This document shows, one piece after another, positions 1-9,818 of a stretch of 64,000 nucleotides of DNA; the stretch's first letter is position 1, and each line of letters starts with the position of its first letter. The translations under genes were made by a program, and so were the position numbers. The stretch covers positions 18,617,003-18,681,002 of the forward strand of contig OY757017.1 of assembly GCA_963580285.1 (NCBI GenBank), given 5' to 3'. Origin of the DNA: Lucinisca nassula (taxonomy: Eukaryota; Mollusca; Bivalvia; Lucinida; Lucinidae). A model generated the notes under the pieces. It worked only from the letters and a program-made list of their open reading frames with translations, was not told the origin of the DNA and did no database searches.

Positions 1-430
1 TGCGTCTTATCAAAAGGAACAAGAATATATATGTTTTAGGGGTGGGGATCTGGATGGTTTCTGAGATATATGGCCTTTCGTGAAGTGGAGGGTTGGGGCA
101 ATGCCTCGGTGCATCCCGGGAGACCCCCAAGATGGTGTCAATGAATGCGTCTCTTCATCAGGAACAAGAACATATATGGTTAAGGGTTGGGGATCTCTAA
201 GTTTCCGAGATATTGGGCCTTATATGAAATGGAGGGGGTGGGGCATGACCTCGCATCGCAGGGGACCCCAGGTTAGTGTCACTGAATGCGTCTTATCATA
301 AGGAACAAGAATATATATGGTATAGGGGTGGGGATCTGAATAGTTTCTGAGTTATATGGCCTTTTATGAAGTGGAGGGAGTGGGGCATGGCCCCGGCACA
401 ACCTGGGGGACCCCCATGTTGGCATTAAAG
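1..430. repeat. Tandem repeat, ~143 bp unit, three copies
   Basis: Three units begin at about 1, 146 and 287, each with a GCGTCT.ATC..AGGAACAAGAA start, an ATATATGG..AGGGGTGGGGATCT middle and a GGGACCCC end. A decayed fourth start follows at 421. The array leads directly into an element terminus ending near 785, so it is probably the tandem core of a pearl/HINE-type element that starts left of the window. Open frames here are translations of the repeat. Confidence 0.8.
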
Positions 431-785
431 TGTATGGCTGAGAGAAGTTTACTCAAGGAACATTTCTATAAATGTTTTGTCAAAATATCTGCAATGACTT
501 GGCAGTAAATGCCATCCATTATAAGTCTATCAAAACTCTAAGTTGCCATAGCAACCAAACTAAAGAGTCGATTTTCATAAATAAACACAAAATTTCAATC
601 CACCAGCCCAGGGATACTACATATGAAATTTGGCACAATCGGCCCAGTGGTTTCAGAGGAGGTTTGAAAGTGTTGACGCAGACGACAGACGACATACGTC
701 ATACGACATACGACAGACGACGTCGGACAACTGCCTATCCTATAAGCTTCCCCGGAGCCTTCGGCTCTGGTGAGCTAAAAAAAAG
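431..785 (+). mobile_element. Helentron-associated (pearl-like) element terminus
   Basis: A GACAGACGACATACG simple-repeat stretch (676-725) is followed by a stem-loop with GAGCCTTCGGCTC at 755-767 and the terminal GGTGAGCTAAAA. The same terminus closes the elements ending near 22181, 26541 and 34128. Microsatellite plus short hairpin near the 3' end is the known arrangement of bivalve pearl elements, classified with non-autonomous Helentrons. Seen: shared terminus. Inferred: the classification. Confidence 0.65.
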
Positions 786-800
786 TTAGACCATGCGAGA

Positions 801-1122
801 TGGCACCCGCCGCCCATCGGGGCTTGAAGAAATAGATGGGCTGCATGATGCTTCCACGCAGAGCTGAAGCCGACCCGCGCATGAGTACTGGTATACTGGT
901 AAACCGCTTAGAGGATCTAAGCCTGCCCAGGCAAAGGGGTGCGAGTCGGACCGTCCATGCTTATAAACCCTATAGGTTTTATTTGGCGGCAGGGCTTGAG
1001 AGGTCATTTCATCCCAATGTCGGGTAAAAGTCCCACAAAATTGGAAGCAACGTCTCCAAATGACCTTTATAGTGTTCATGGGGACGTTAAACCTCAAATC
1101 AAACAAACAAACAAACAAACAA
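801..1122 (+). mobile_element. SINE-A copy (CAAA tail)
   Basis: Nearly full-length copy of the commonest retroelement here. The 5' head is CGCCCATCGGGGCTTGAAGAAATAGATG in two parts (CGCCCATCGGGG, then CTTGAAGAAATAG), followed by a GTAAACCGCTTAGAGGATCT core and a GACGTTAAACCTCAAATC end with about five CAAA repeats. The A-rich tail sets sense as the plus strand. The flanks resemble each other weakly (ACCATG on both sides). Frames inside it are not genes. Confidence 0.85.
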
Positions 1123-1148
1123 ACCATGTGGAAGAATGGAGTTGTCCA

Positions 1149-1395
1149 TTACGATAACACATGTGTGTAATAAAATGACACCTCTTCTAACTCTTAAAAT
1201 TTTGATATTTTTCTTATGTCTAGTCCAAATATAGATTGTTGGTGCTTGTTAGAACCGCCTCAATGAGGCGGTTCTAACGAGTACCAACAATCTATAGTTT
1301 TGATCACACTGTAGTTTTGAGCTCAAATAAGGAAGACAATGTATACCCCCTAAGCCCCAGATTTCTCTATATAAAGATGAATTAAGAGGGATGTT
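1149..1395 (-). mobile_element. Family H palindromic MITE copy
   Basis: Reverse-orientation copy of the hairpin family. It starts TTACGATAACACATG, carries a nearly perfect hairpin at 1231-1295 whose arms hold TTAGAACCGCCTC / GAGGCGGTTCTAA, and ends around CCTAAGCCCC...TATATA. No coding capacity. A short non-autonomous DNA transposon is the best reading; the outer boundary near 1395 is approximate. Confidence 0.65.
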
Positions 1396-1615
1396 CATTA
1401 CACAGACTTGATACTGTGACGTCACTTCCTGTATCTAGTTTTCTTCAAAACCTTAGAATGCCTCTCACAAAGTGGCTCATTTCAAAAAGTTTATTAATCT
1501 AAACTCAGTAATTTTACCACAATACTAAATAAAATTTGACATATCTACTGAAGCTCAAGGCAATTTCAGCTGGGTCACAGACTCACAGTAAAATTTTCCA
1601 CAATGTGCCTAAAAA

Positions 1616-1931
1616 GTTTGTTTTATTTGAGGTTCAACGTCCCCGTTAACACTGTAAAGGTCATGTTGGAGACGTTGCTTCCAATTTTGTGGGACTGTTA
1701 CCCGACATTAGATGAAATGACATCTCCAGCCATGTCGCCCATTGTAACCAATAGGGTTTATAAGCATGGACGGTCCGACACTCGCACAGTTGTGCCTGAG
1801 CTGTTCCTGGGCAGGCTTAGGTCCTCTAAGCGGTTTACCAGTACATGTACCCGTGTGCGGGTCGGTTTCAGCTCTGCGTGGAAGCATCATGCAGCCAATC
1901 TATTTCTTCAAGCTCCGATTGGCGGGGACCG
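1616..1931 (-). mobile_element. SINE-A copy, antisense to window
   Basis: Near full-length copy read from the tail on the plus strand: TTTGTTTTATTTGAGGTTCAACG, then core CTCTAAGCGGTTTACCAG, then head AAGCTCCGATTGGCGGGG. It has a small expansion in the CTCGCACAG region compared with other copies. TAAAAAG occurs on both flanks as a weak possible TSD. The 193-codon frame across it is not a gene. Confidence 0.85.
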
Positions 1932-2044
1932 TGTGGATAAAAAGCAGAGTAATGGAGATAAAGGATTTAATACAGATCTATATAAATTATGCTGCTGGCA
2001 CTTGTTAGAATCGCCTCACAGATGTGATTCTAACAAAGTACCTG

Positions 2045-2280
2045 TAACTTTTACCCCATTTGGTACCGGAAAACCCAATACGGGTACCTTGGCAAACAGT
2101 GAAGGCCCAGATCTGAGGCCACAGAACGCGGCGTCTGATCAGGGCCTACACTGTTTACAAAACGTTCAGCCCTTTTCCAAATAGATTTTGAAGAAAACAC
2201 AACCTGACATCCCTAAATTTTGAAATGGACTCCTGCTACATATAAGAAGGAAAGTTCCATCTGGTACAAAAAGGGTTTTA
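2045..2280. mobile_element. Family M2 inverted-repeat element
   Basis: Ends are TTTTACCCCATTTGGTACC on the left and GGTACAAAAAGGGTTTTA on the right, an imperfect terminal inverted repeat. Inside is the shared palindrome (2094-2160: CAAACAGTGAAGGCCCAGATC ... GATCAGGGCCTACACTGTTT, each arm under 22 bases). Non-coding MITE-like element. Just upstream (2007-2036) lies a small TTAGAATCGCC.. hairpin related to family H. Confidence 0.65.
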
Positions 2281-2567
2281 TAAGTAAATTACGCTTTCGT
2301 TCTAATCCTATATTGCTTGTATGTCAAATTTGTTACCATGTTATTTGATGAATTTTGTAATAAATATGTTTAAACCATAGGGTTAAATTGCTGTATTTGA
2401 AGCAAACAGCAGAGACCTAGAACAGACACCACATCATGGCCTACACTGTTTGCCAATGTCACAGCACGTGAGTTCGGGTTTTACAGTTACACAGCACTCT
2501 GACTTCACAGGCTTGCGCTGATACGAGAACTTTATGGATTGAGGTTATGTAGATTTTGCACATGGCC

Positions 2568-2898
2568 AGTGTGTGTGTGAATTCGGGTTTAACGTCGCTT
2601 TCAACAATTTTTCAGTCATATCACGACGGTGTCTGGTTGCCACAGGGAGCTCAATGCTCACTTTTATAGTGATGCCTCACTGAAGTATCATGTCCAAGAC
2701 ACATTACATGATACCACACCCAGTCCCATTATCCTGACACTGGGTCGACCAGTCCTAGCTCTACCCCGTAAATCTGAGTGCCAAGCGAGGAGCAGCTAGT
2801 ACCATTCTTAACGACTTTGGTATGTCGCGGCCCGGGATCGAACCCGTGACCTCCCGTTTCCCGGAGCGGACACTCTACCAACTGAGCTATCGGGGCCG
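2568..2898 (-). mobile_element. SINE-C, tRNA-derived
   Basis: On the minus strand it begins with a tRNA-like head GGCCCCGATAGCTCAGTTGG (box A at 2878-2889) and a strong box B GGTTCGATCCC at 2834-2844. About 240 bp of body follow, then GCGACGTTAAACCCGAATTC and a CA-rich tail. The layout, a pol III head and a GACGTTAAAC end, is that of a LINE-mobilised SINE. This is not a functional tRNA gene: the head is fused to a long body. Only one copy in the window. Confidence 0.85.
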
Positions 2899-3102
2899 GT
2901 ACACATGGCCAATGATAGTTATGGGGCATCAATACTGAAGAGCTTTTATACTTAGTAACTTTGGGTTGATTGATAATTAATCAACCAAAAAAGCAGAATG
3001 TTTACATGCTGAGCAGCCTGCATATCTGTACAGTCTGATCCTGCTTAATTAATACATACTCCAGACCACAAGGCTGCCAAGGAAAATTAGTTTCAGGTGT
3101 GT

Positions 3103-3320
3103 TTAACCCTTATCCCGCTGCATAAATTAATTTAGCCACTCCCATTGCTGATTATAAACTAGTCAAATTACTTGATATAAATTATATTCGTTCAAATTCA
3201 CAAACTGAATGACAGTGTAGATCCTGATCAGATGGTTTCAGCTTCTGCAGAAGCCATCTGATCTGGATTTACACTGTTTGTAAAGGTTGGGGTTGTTGTG
3301 GACAACAGGATAAGGGTTAA
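3103..3320. mobile_element. Family M1 inverted-repeat element
   Basis: Bounded by TTAACCCTTATC at 3103 and GATAAGGGTTAA at 3309-3320. The internal palindrome runs about 3214-3285 with arms GTGTAGATCC.GATCAGATGG / CCATCTGATC.GGATTTACAC. TIR plus palindrome with no open frame indicates a MITE. It is in reverse orientation to the copies at 13948 and 31289. Confidence 0.75.
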
Positions 3321-3408
3321 AGCCATTTACGCTAGTTTTGTGGTGGCTTGGCTCATTTGTAAAAGTGCAACAGCCGGGCTGCACAACTATATTGAGCTGG
3401 ATAAATAG

Positions 3409-3841
3409 AGAATACCAGATTCGTGTCTTTTGATATCAAGTTTATCAGGCAAGGCTTCGAGAAGGCTTGTAGAATCGCGAGACTGGCCGAGCGATTCTAC
3501 ATGCGTTCTCGAAGCCGAGCCTGATAAACTTGATATCAAATGACACGAATCGGGTATTCTATCAGTTTATTCCCTTGTACACTCTTGCGTTAGCAAATTC
3601 CAATTATTTATCGATGGTCCTCAGGGCATTCCAACATTTCGGCGGTCGATATATTATGTATCAGCTGACCATTTGTTTTCCTATAATATTTTTTTCAAAT
3701 AGTTTTTCCATTTTTTCAAGTTATAATAACATTTTTGCCAATTTTTCTAGTAGTCCGGTTCATTCATAAAACTGCAATGTCACGCTGACCTGATAAAGCT
3801 CAATTGTTCCGAGATAGCATATCTTTATCAGGTCAGTGTGC
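3409..3841. repeat. Two strong palindromes, possible foldback element
   Basis: The first inverted repeat, 3409-3560, has arms of about 70 bp starting AGAATACC.GATTCGTGTC and containing TTGATATCAAGTTTATCAGG. The second, 3781-3840, has arms CACGCTGACCTGATAAAG / CTTTATCAGGTCAGTGTG. About 220 bp of AT-rich DNA lies between. TTATCAGG occurs in both palindromes, so they may be termini of one element. No protein domain seen. Confidence 0.6.
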
Positions 3842-4025
3842 TACAATGCAATTAATATAGGAGGTAGCTGATAATAATGATTGAAAAGACTTAATGTGGC
3901 CGTCATACTTTCTATAATGTGAATCTGTACTGTTATAATTCAAAATATTGGAAAACAGAAAATCTATTTCAATCACAAAATGATATTACCATGATCCTAA
4001 GTACATGTATTGGGACAGACAGGCC

Positions 4026-4089
4026 TGAGCAAATAGTGCAGACCCAGATCCTAAAGGAACAGTCTGATCAAGGTATACACTGTTTGCCA
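4026..4089. repeat. Isolated copy of the shared GTGTAGACC palindrome
   Basis: GTGCAGACCCAGATCC ... GTCTGATCAAGGTATACACTGTTTGCC, a partly decayed copy of the palindrome of families M1/M2 without recognisable M1 or M2 ends. A half copy lies at 4666-4690 (GGCAAACAGTGTGAGCCC). The rest of 3842-4720 is AT-rich with nothing else recognised. Confidence 0.5.
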
Positions 4090-4721
4090 TATTTCTGTAC
4101 ATTTTGGAGCCCTTGCTGGATCGTGAAACAAATTTGTCAAAAATTTAGGAGAATTTGCACAAGTCGGTAAGGTTACCGAATTTTTTGGATTTTTATGTAT
4201 ATTTTTGTCAATTTTCCTACCAAAAAAAAAAAAACACTATGATATGTGTATTCATTAGAACTGCGATGGGCAAGAAAGTTCTAATATAGGTAAATTTATA
4301 TGGAGAAAAAAGGACAATTATCTTTCAATTATCAACAAATACCCACCTTTTCTCAGTTGTTATGAAAAGATTGAGACAGAAAAGGGACATAAAAGCAAAT
4401 GGACCCAGTTTCCCTCAAAATCAGTCTGATCTATGAATCTATGCTATTTGCTTATGAACCGTTGTCCATATGTTTAGGATTTCTATGGTATTTCACGCTG
4501 TGCATCTCAAGGCAAATTTCCAAAGTTCAGTTACCTGCTTACAATATTACTCTGTTATTGCAATGCATTAAGACCCGAAGAAAAACTACATCTGAAAATG
4601 TCGTCAGCTTATGTCGTCTGCTGTCTTTTTGCAAACTTTTTAAAAATATTTTTGCATACGGGCAAACAGTGTGAGCCCAGATCAGATGCTCCTGTAGGAG
4701 CAGAACTGTCAGAGGATCTGA

Positions 4722-5240
4722 CTATAGCCCCGCTATAGCGCTATCAGAAAAGAAAAATACAAGAAAAATATGTTTTCAGCTTCCAGCCTATGGAACGGAC
4801 ACGAACTATTACTGTACTGAGTTTATTCCAAGTGATATTTTTCATTGTTCAAAGGGCAATAACTCCAAATGTAGGTAGTCCAGAGTTATGGATCATGCGC
4901 TCCGCACATCGTCTTATAGTGCTTTACACTTGTGTGAAGTTTCATGAAAATACCTTTAACGGTTTTTGAGTTATGGAGCGGACAAGGTTAAAATTGCAAT
5001 TTTTCAATGTTCAAAGGGCAATAAGTCCAAAAGTAGGCAATCCAGAGTTATGGTTCATGCGCTCTGCACATCTTCTCATAGTGTTTTACATTTGTGTGAA
5101 GTTTCATGAAAATAACTCGAACGGTTTTTGAGTTATCATGAATAACGGAATTACGGATTTACGGAATTACAGATTTACGGAATCACAGAAGGACAAGGCA
5201 ACTCCAATATAGTCCCCACTTTTCCAAAGCGGGGCTATAA
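4722..5240 (+). mobile_element. Pearl-like (HINE) element, two core units
   Basis: Starts near TATAGCCCCGCTATAGCG. It contains two ~165 bp core units beginning CAAAGGGCAATAA.TCCAAA (about 4852 and 5012) with GTGTGAAGTTTCATGAAAAT inside each, then ATTACGGA-type short repeats (5148-5190), and ends in a hairpin GTCCCCACTTTTCC / GCGGGGCTATAA at 5211-5240. The core resembles the array at 53855-54935. Confidence 0.7.
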
Positions 5241-5561
5241 TTACTTTTAAGGTAACTGGCAGATGGCAAAGCAGACGACAATAGCATTTTTTGGGGTTAA
5301 GCTGCTAAAGTACAGAATTGGTAACTTTTCTACCCCATAGACTGTTAAAATTTTAATTTGTATCAATCCAAACAATGAAGCCGACACATCAAGGTCTACA
5401 CTGTTTGCAATCATGTTACTGATTTTGACTGAACTTCAAATTTACAAGAATGGAAGTGACCTAAGTCAAATGGAAGGTGGTGTGAGATCTGCTATGGGTG
5501 CTGCAAGCCAGCTACCTGGAAGGGGGCACACTTACGTAGATTTTGCCCCTGGACCTGCACA

Positions 5562-5760
5562 TTAACCTATTTTGTACTGGAAACCCCTAAACAGGTACCC
5601 TGGCAAACAGTGCAGTCCCAGATCAGACGATGCAGAATGCTTGCAAAGAGTTCAGCCATTTTCCAGATCAAATTTGAAGAAAACACAACCTGACACCCCT
5701 AAAGTTTTAAATGGATTTGCGCTATAGGTGGAAGATTCAATTTGGTACAAAAAGGGCTAA
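5562..5760. mobile_element. Family M2 element, decayed palindrome
   Basis: Left end TTAACCTATTTTGTACTGG and right end TTTGGTACAAAAAGGGCTAA. Only the left arm of the internal palindrome survives (GGCAAACAGTGCAGTCCCAG, about 5603). The order GAAGAAAACACAACCTGACA then CCCCTAAAGTTTTAAATGGA matches the copy at 2045. Upstream at 5384-5412 lies another half palindrome (GGTCTACACTGTTTGC). Confidence 0.6.
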
Positions 5761-5922
5761 TCAAAAATCACGTGATGATGAGGAGTCCACTTAAGAAATT
5801 CTGGGGTGAAAGGGTTAAACTTGATGTAGATATCAGTTGTGGTTTATGTGTACTTTTATACAACTGCATAATGCTAACAGTTTCTGAGCTCAACATAAGA
5901 CGGTCTGATGGAGATATTCAGG

Positions 5923-6232
5923 ATTTGTTTGTTTGATTTGAGGTTTAACGTCCCCGTCAACACTGTAAAGGCCATTTGGGAGACGTTGCTTCCAATTTTG
6001 TGGGACTTTTACCCGACAATGAGATAAATGACATCTCAAGTCCTGTCGCCCAATGAAACCAATAGGGTTTATAAGCATGGACGGTCCGACTCGCACCGCT
6101 TCCCCTGTGCAGGCTTAGATCCTCTAAGCGGTTTACCGGTACTCGTGTGCGGGTCGGATTCAGCTCTGCGTGGAAGAATCATGCAGCCCATATATTTCTT
6201 CAAGCCTCGATGTGGGGAGGGGGTTGGGCCGC
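5923..6232 (-). mobile_element. SINE-A copy with 13 bp TSD
   Basis: Tail TTTGTTTGATTTGAGG and head CAAGCCTCGATGTGGGG mark a complete copy. GGAGATATTCAGG occurs at 5910-5922 and 6233-6245, a clean target-site duplication, so both ends are defined by the sequence and the element is about 310 bp. A TSD of this type supports LINE-machinery retrotransposition. Confidence 0.92.
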
Positions 6233-6318
6233 GGAGATATTCAGGGATATTATATATTGAAAAAAAAAATCCACCAAAACATACTTATTTTTCTGTGTCA
6301 AAAACAAATTGAAAATCT

Positions 6319-6440
6319 TAACCCATTGTATGCGGGCAACCCCTAAAGGAGTAATTTGGCAAACAGTGCAGGCTCAGACCAGACCCCGCAAAACGAGGCA
6401 TCTGATCAGGGCCTGTACTATTTGCTATCAGAATTTTCCG
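6319..6440. mobile_element. Partial M2-type element with shared palindrome
   Basis: Begins TTAACCCATTGTATGCGGG and carries GGCAAACAGTGCAGGCTC ... CTGATCAGGGCCTGTACTATTTGC. The right half of an M2 element is not recognisable, so this is a truncated copy. Confidence 0.5.
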
Positions 6441-6636
6441 TCAAAATAGAACAAAAGCTCCGTAAGCGGGACATTATACGCCCGTGGCAATTAGAAAGAT
6501 GGAGCATATATACTCTGTGTTGTACAAGTTTTGGTTTGTGGAATCTAACCAAGGAACAATATGTGCTACATATATTCTTACCTGGCACTATAAATAGCCC
6601 ACAATGGCTCAAACTACCTGTCTCCAGTCGGTAATA

Positions 6637-6805
6637 GCAACCAACCAACGAGAGTTGGTTGCTTAACGGTAACACGTGTATTTGTTTATTGGAACATACC
6701 CCGCCCATTCAAAACCTCAATAGCCAACAGCTGTTGGGCTGAAAATTTGATGGTCCTTCCGGTTTAAAAATATTGGTTCCGGTTACATTAGGCACCTGAT
6801 TGGCT
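6637..6805. repeat. 169 bp dispersed repeat, copy 1
   Basis: Starts with the short palindrome GCAACCAACCAACGAGAG / TTGGTTGC and ends CACCTGATTGGCT. A second copy, nearly identical apart from a 33 bp insertion, is at 9931-10132. It contains CTCAATAGCCAACAGCTGTT and two CCGGTT motifs. Family unknown; no open frame of note. Confidence 0.7.
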
Positions 6806-6866
6806 AAAATTTGAACTTCCTTGTTCCCATGGACACACGTTCATACTTTCGGAATAGAAAACAAAT

Positions 6867-7254
6867 ATGGCTGCACTGCATCAACTTCAGCTTTCGTGTG
6901 CGTTTTACAGCTACAGGTCCGATACAAACATCAAATTTAGTGAATGAAATGTGTCTCCTTTACCTCGACGTTCATTCCAGTGCAAGACGTACCAGCCACC
7001 TACACACCGTGTCAGAAGTAATAGTCCTGACAAGGAAGTAACGAAAACAAAGAAAAACATCACCAACGTTTTGCAACACAAAAAAACTTACACAGATTAT
7101 TCATAAAAGCTGATACGACTTTACCTTTCAAAATACAATGGATCTATTAGCTTCATTTTCCACTTTAACAGCCCTATGCAGAAATGGTTCTTTCAAAGTT
7201 TCAAGAATCACCCAAAGTGCAGATGTAGTTTCATTTTCAAGTTCGGATGACTAA
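6867..7254 (+). pseudogene. Possible decayed 5' exon region, unrecognised
   Basis: A frame opens at ATG 6867 (MAALHQLQLSCAFYSYR...), meets one TGA at 6945-6947, continues in the same frame with a protein-like stretch (SPLPRRSFQCKTYQPP..., then basic KEVTKTKKN) and stops at TAA 7104. A second short frame, MDLLASFSTLTALCRNG..., runs 7138-7254. The composition is less repeat-like than the surroundings. An overlapping uninterrupted 76-codon frame at 6811-7041 is a competitor. I recognise no family; this could be a broken exon, two short upstream frames, or chance. Confidence 0.25.
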
Positions 7255-7299
7255 GGTCAGCAGAAGATTCTGATTAAATGTGCAACAAGAATCTTGCGT

Positions 7300-7384
7300 G
7301 AAGCAAGACTACTCTGTGAGGGTAAGTAAATATCTGTCTTTCTTGAAGCAAGACTACTCTGTGAGAGTAAGTAAATATCTGTCT
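7300..7384 (+). repeat. 45 bp tandem duplication with GTAAGT motifs
   Basis: GAAGCAAGACTACTCTGTGAG begins at 7300 and again at 7345, each time followed by a GGTAAGTAAATATCTGTC-like stretch. Both copies hold a perfect splice-donor hexamer GTAAGT. After the second copy comes CTATCTTAG, acceptor-like. Confidence 0.6.
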
Positions 7385-7448
7385 ATCTTAGAATACTGCT
7401 TACGCCCTCACGGACCTTTTCGGCAGGTGCACTTTACAAATACACCAT

Positions 7449-7790
7449 GTTTTCATGGTTATATATGGAGGACAGGAAGGGGCCAACACGGCTGTACCTG
7501 GCCTTCAAAATTCATTAAACATTATGGGAATGAGTGTGGTTCATGTTTTCATGGTTATATCTGGAGGACAGGAAGTGGCCGACACGGCTGTACCTGGCCT
7601 TCAAAATTCATTAAACATTATGGGAATGAGTGTGGTTCACATTTAATTAAGTACTACATATTCTTTGATGTATTGTAATCATTATCTATATTCATGGTTA
7701 TATCTGAACGGCGGGAAGTGGCCGACACGGCTGTACCTGGTCTGAGGATATACATAAATTTATCATACATTATGGGACTGAGTGTGGTTG
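7449..7790 (+). repeat. 96 bp tandem repeat, about three units
   Basis: Units start TTTTCATGGTTATAT at 7449 and 7545, with a diverged third at about 7690. Each contains GGCTGTACCTGG and CATTATGGGAATGAGTGTGG. Units 1 and 2 differ by few bases. The 132- and 63-codon frames across them are repeat translations. Confidence 0.85.
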
Positions 7791-7849
7791 ACCTTTAATT
7801 GCTACATATTCTTTGAAGACTTTGATATATATTGCAATCATTATTTTAA

Positions 7850-8570
7850 GGGCACTCGGTTTGTTTTTCTTTACAGATTGTTCTCCTCAGATGCAGTGGT
7901 ATCTGGTGGGGTGGTTGCCCGTGGGTCCTGGGGTGGGTGCGGATGCAGCGGAGTCAAAGAAATCTGGAAATGTGATTCATTCTGCAGGTGGTGCGGTTGG
8001 AGTGTGTTTGGGCGTCGGCTTTTTGTGGCCGCTGCCGGTATCAAGCCCAGGACCTATGGTGTCGGGGGCAAGTGGATTAACCACTGAAATATCACGCTGC
8101 TTTAATCATCGGTCGGGGCGCTAGACTGGATTTTTTTTCCTCTACTACAGTGGTGCCTGGAGCCGGGATGATTATTGCTGCAGCCCATGGATGGACCAGA
8201 TTAAGCGGAGTCAAGAGGAGCTAAAAATATGACCTGTTTAAATGAGTCTCTCCTAAACATTTTAAATATTGGTTTCTTTGTAGGATAGAGGAATGAAGTA
8301 GCACGGCATAATAAATCGCCTTATTTGGAGTGCAAAACCGACCGGTCTGACTGGCCCGAACCTTTTGGCCTGGTGTTTGACTCGCTTGCTTTTTGGCCTC
8401 AGGGTCGTGGGCTCAGTCCCCGGTCGGGGCACTTGGTGTTTTTCTTTACAATTTTTCTCCTCAGATTGCAGCGGTGCCGGGATGGTTACCGATGAAGCCC
8501 AGGAGAGGTGCAGATGCAGCAGAGTCAAAAGAAGCTAGAAATGTGATATGATTACATGAGTATCCCCTGA
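7850..8570. repeat. Three diverged SINE-like units with tRNA-like pieces
   Basis: Blocks near 7853-7985, 8115-8245 and 8437-8570 share CGGGGC.CT, CAGTGGTGCC/GCGGTGCC and GCAGCGGAGTCAAAG.A. A minus-strand tRNA-like piece (CAGTGGTTAATCCACTTGCC, then GGGCTTGATACC) lies at about 7990-8098. A plus-strand box-B-like GGGCTCAGTCCCC precedes the third block at 8410-8422. Old, partly nested SINE-type repeats; the family cannot be fixed from this window. Confidence 0.5.
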
Positions 8571-8579
8571 ACATTTGAA

Positions 8580-8609
8580 AATAATAATAATAATGATAAT
8601 AATAATAAT
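8580..8609. repeat. (AAT)n microsatellite
   Basis: About nine AAT/GAT triplets in a row. Confidence 0.9.
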
Positions 8610-8830
8610 TGTCTCTTTGTAGGATGGAGTGCAACAATAAATATGTATTTAGAGTGCATGATTGATGGTCTTATCTAAATCTTAATCCTGTTGATTGCTG
8701 TTTATGTCTGATTTTCAACATGTTGGGTGAAAGAGGGAGGGGAAAAAAATTCCTCTATACTATGAGTTATTACGCAGACACTACTTGTGAAAGATTATAC
8801 TTGTGAGTTATCTCGGCCAGTCGAAGGCTT

Positions 8831-9072
8831 TGAAATGAAATGAAATGAAATACACCAGGTTTGCAGAAGGAAAGCCTACACAGTAAGGATGTAATTACGC
8901 CACCTGCACAGGGGTCCTCCAGTTCATGTCCTGATCCAAAGGACGGTGCACTTTATGACACTTGATGCCATTTCAGCGTGTTCGGACACAGAAATTTTGT
9001 TCCCGCTGAGGGATCGAACCGCACCTCTAGCATCAGAGGCAAGTGCACTAACCACTGAGCTATCATGCTCCA
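8831..9072 (-). mobile_element. SINE-D, tRNA-derived
   Basis: On the minus strand: a tRNA-like head GATAGCTCAGTGGTTAGTGC, then GCGGTTCGATCCCTCAGC (box B), a body with ACGGTGCACC.. (also in the copy at 18667), and a (TTTCA)n tail at 8833-8851. It is a retroelement, not a tRNA gene, because the head continues into the body with no gene boundary. Confidence 0.8.
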
Positions 9073-9159
9073 TTAGTAATAATATAAGATGTACAAATAG
9101 CCTTCTTCATCACGAAAACTCAGCAATATAATTTTTACCCCCCCCCCCCCACTTCAACC

Positions 9160-9743
9160 TAAGGGTGTAACAATATATTGAAATATCAATATATTGCAAT
9201 ACGTGTCTGAGCAATACGTATTGCAATATGACCTGAACAGTGTGACAATATATTGTGTTACTATATATAGAATAGAAAATCATAAGAAGTAATGTAAAAT
9301 GAATCAGAATTTGAGAGAATAAAAATGTCCAAACAATTTGAATGTATTAGTTAGCCTAATAAGTGGTTGAAGCATGTCTTTACAGTGGCCTTCCACATAG
9401 ATTGACATTTTGGACCTTAGATAATGATCCTTTTTGCTTGAATTTTCTAGTCTGAATGGTGCTTGGTGGTCTTCAGTCTTCAGATATGTCAATAATAAAA
9501 TATAAGACTCTGGAAAGGCTTCTCAGATTGAATTAAACATGGGGAACAGCTACAATTCATCTGTTATTAAACAGAAAAAACTTTTAATGATTGATAAATG
9601 GTTTTGCTTAAGTATAGCTTTAATTGATAAAGCAATCAAAGGGTTTTTGTAATATACAATACATATTCAATACGTATTGCAATACAAAAAAGCTGTATCG
9701 CAATATATCGCAATACGGTATTTGCATGCAAAACTCAGCCCTA
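9160..9743. mobile_element. Non-autonomous hAT-type element, 8 bp TSD
   Basis: CTTCAACC at 9152-9159 is repeated at 9744-9751. The element between them starts TAAGGGTGTAACAATA and its reverse complement starts TAGGGCTGAG. Both subterminal regions are full of CAATATATTG / CAATACGTATTG runs (9171-9260 and 9655-9720). An 8 bp TSD with TA.GG.TG-type ends is the hAT pattern. At 584 bp with no long frame it is non-autonomous. Confidence 0.8.
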
Positions 9744-9818
9744 CTTCAACCCCACTTGGGTTTTACAGGGAAAAACATTACTTTCTCTAAATATGCTCAA
9801 ACACACACATTCACAAAA

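Noticed and set aside
1603..2184. 193-codon plus-strand frame, one of the longest
   Set aside because: It spans antisense SINE-A and part of an M2 element; similar peptides arise at every SINE-A copy.
2830..2898. tRNA gene on the minus strand (strong A and B boxes, GCTCAGTTGG and GGTTCGATCCC)
   Set aside because: The tRNA-like part continues into a 240 bp SINE body and a GACGTTAAAC tail, so it is the head of a SINE.
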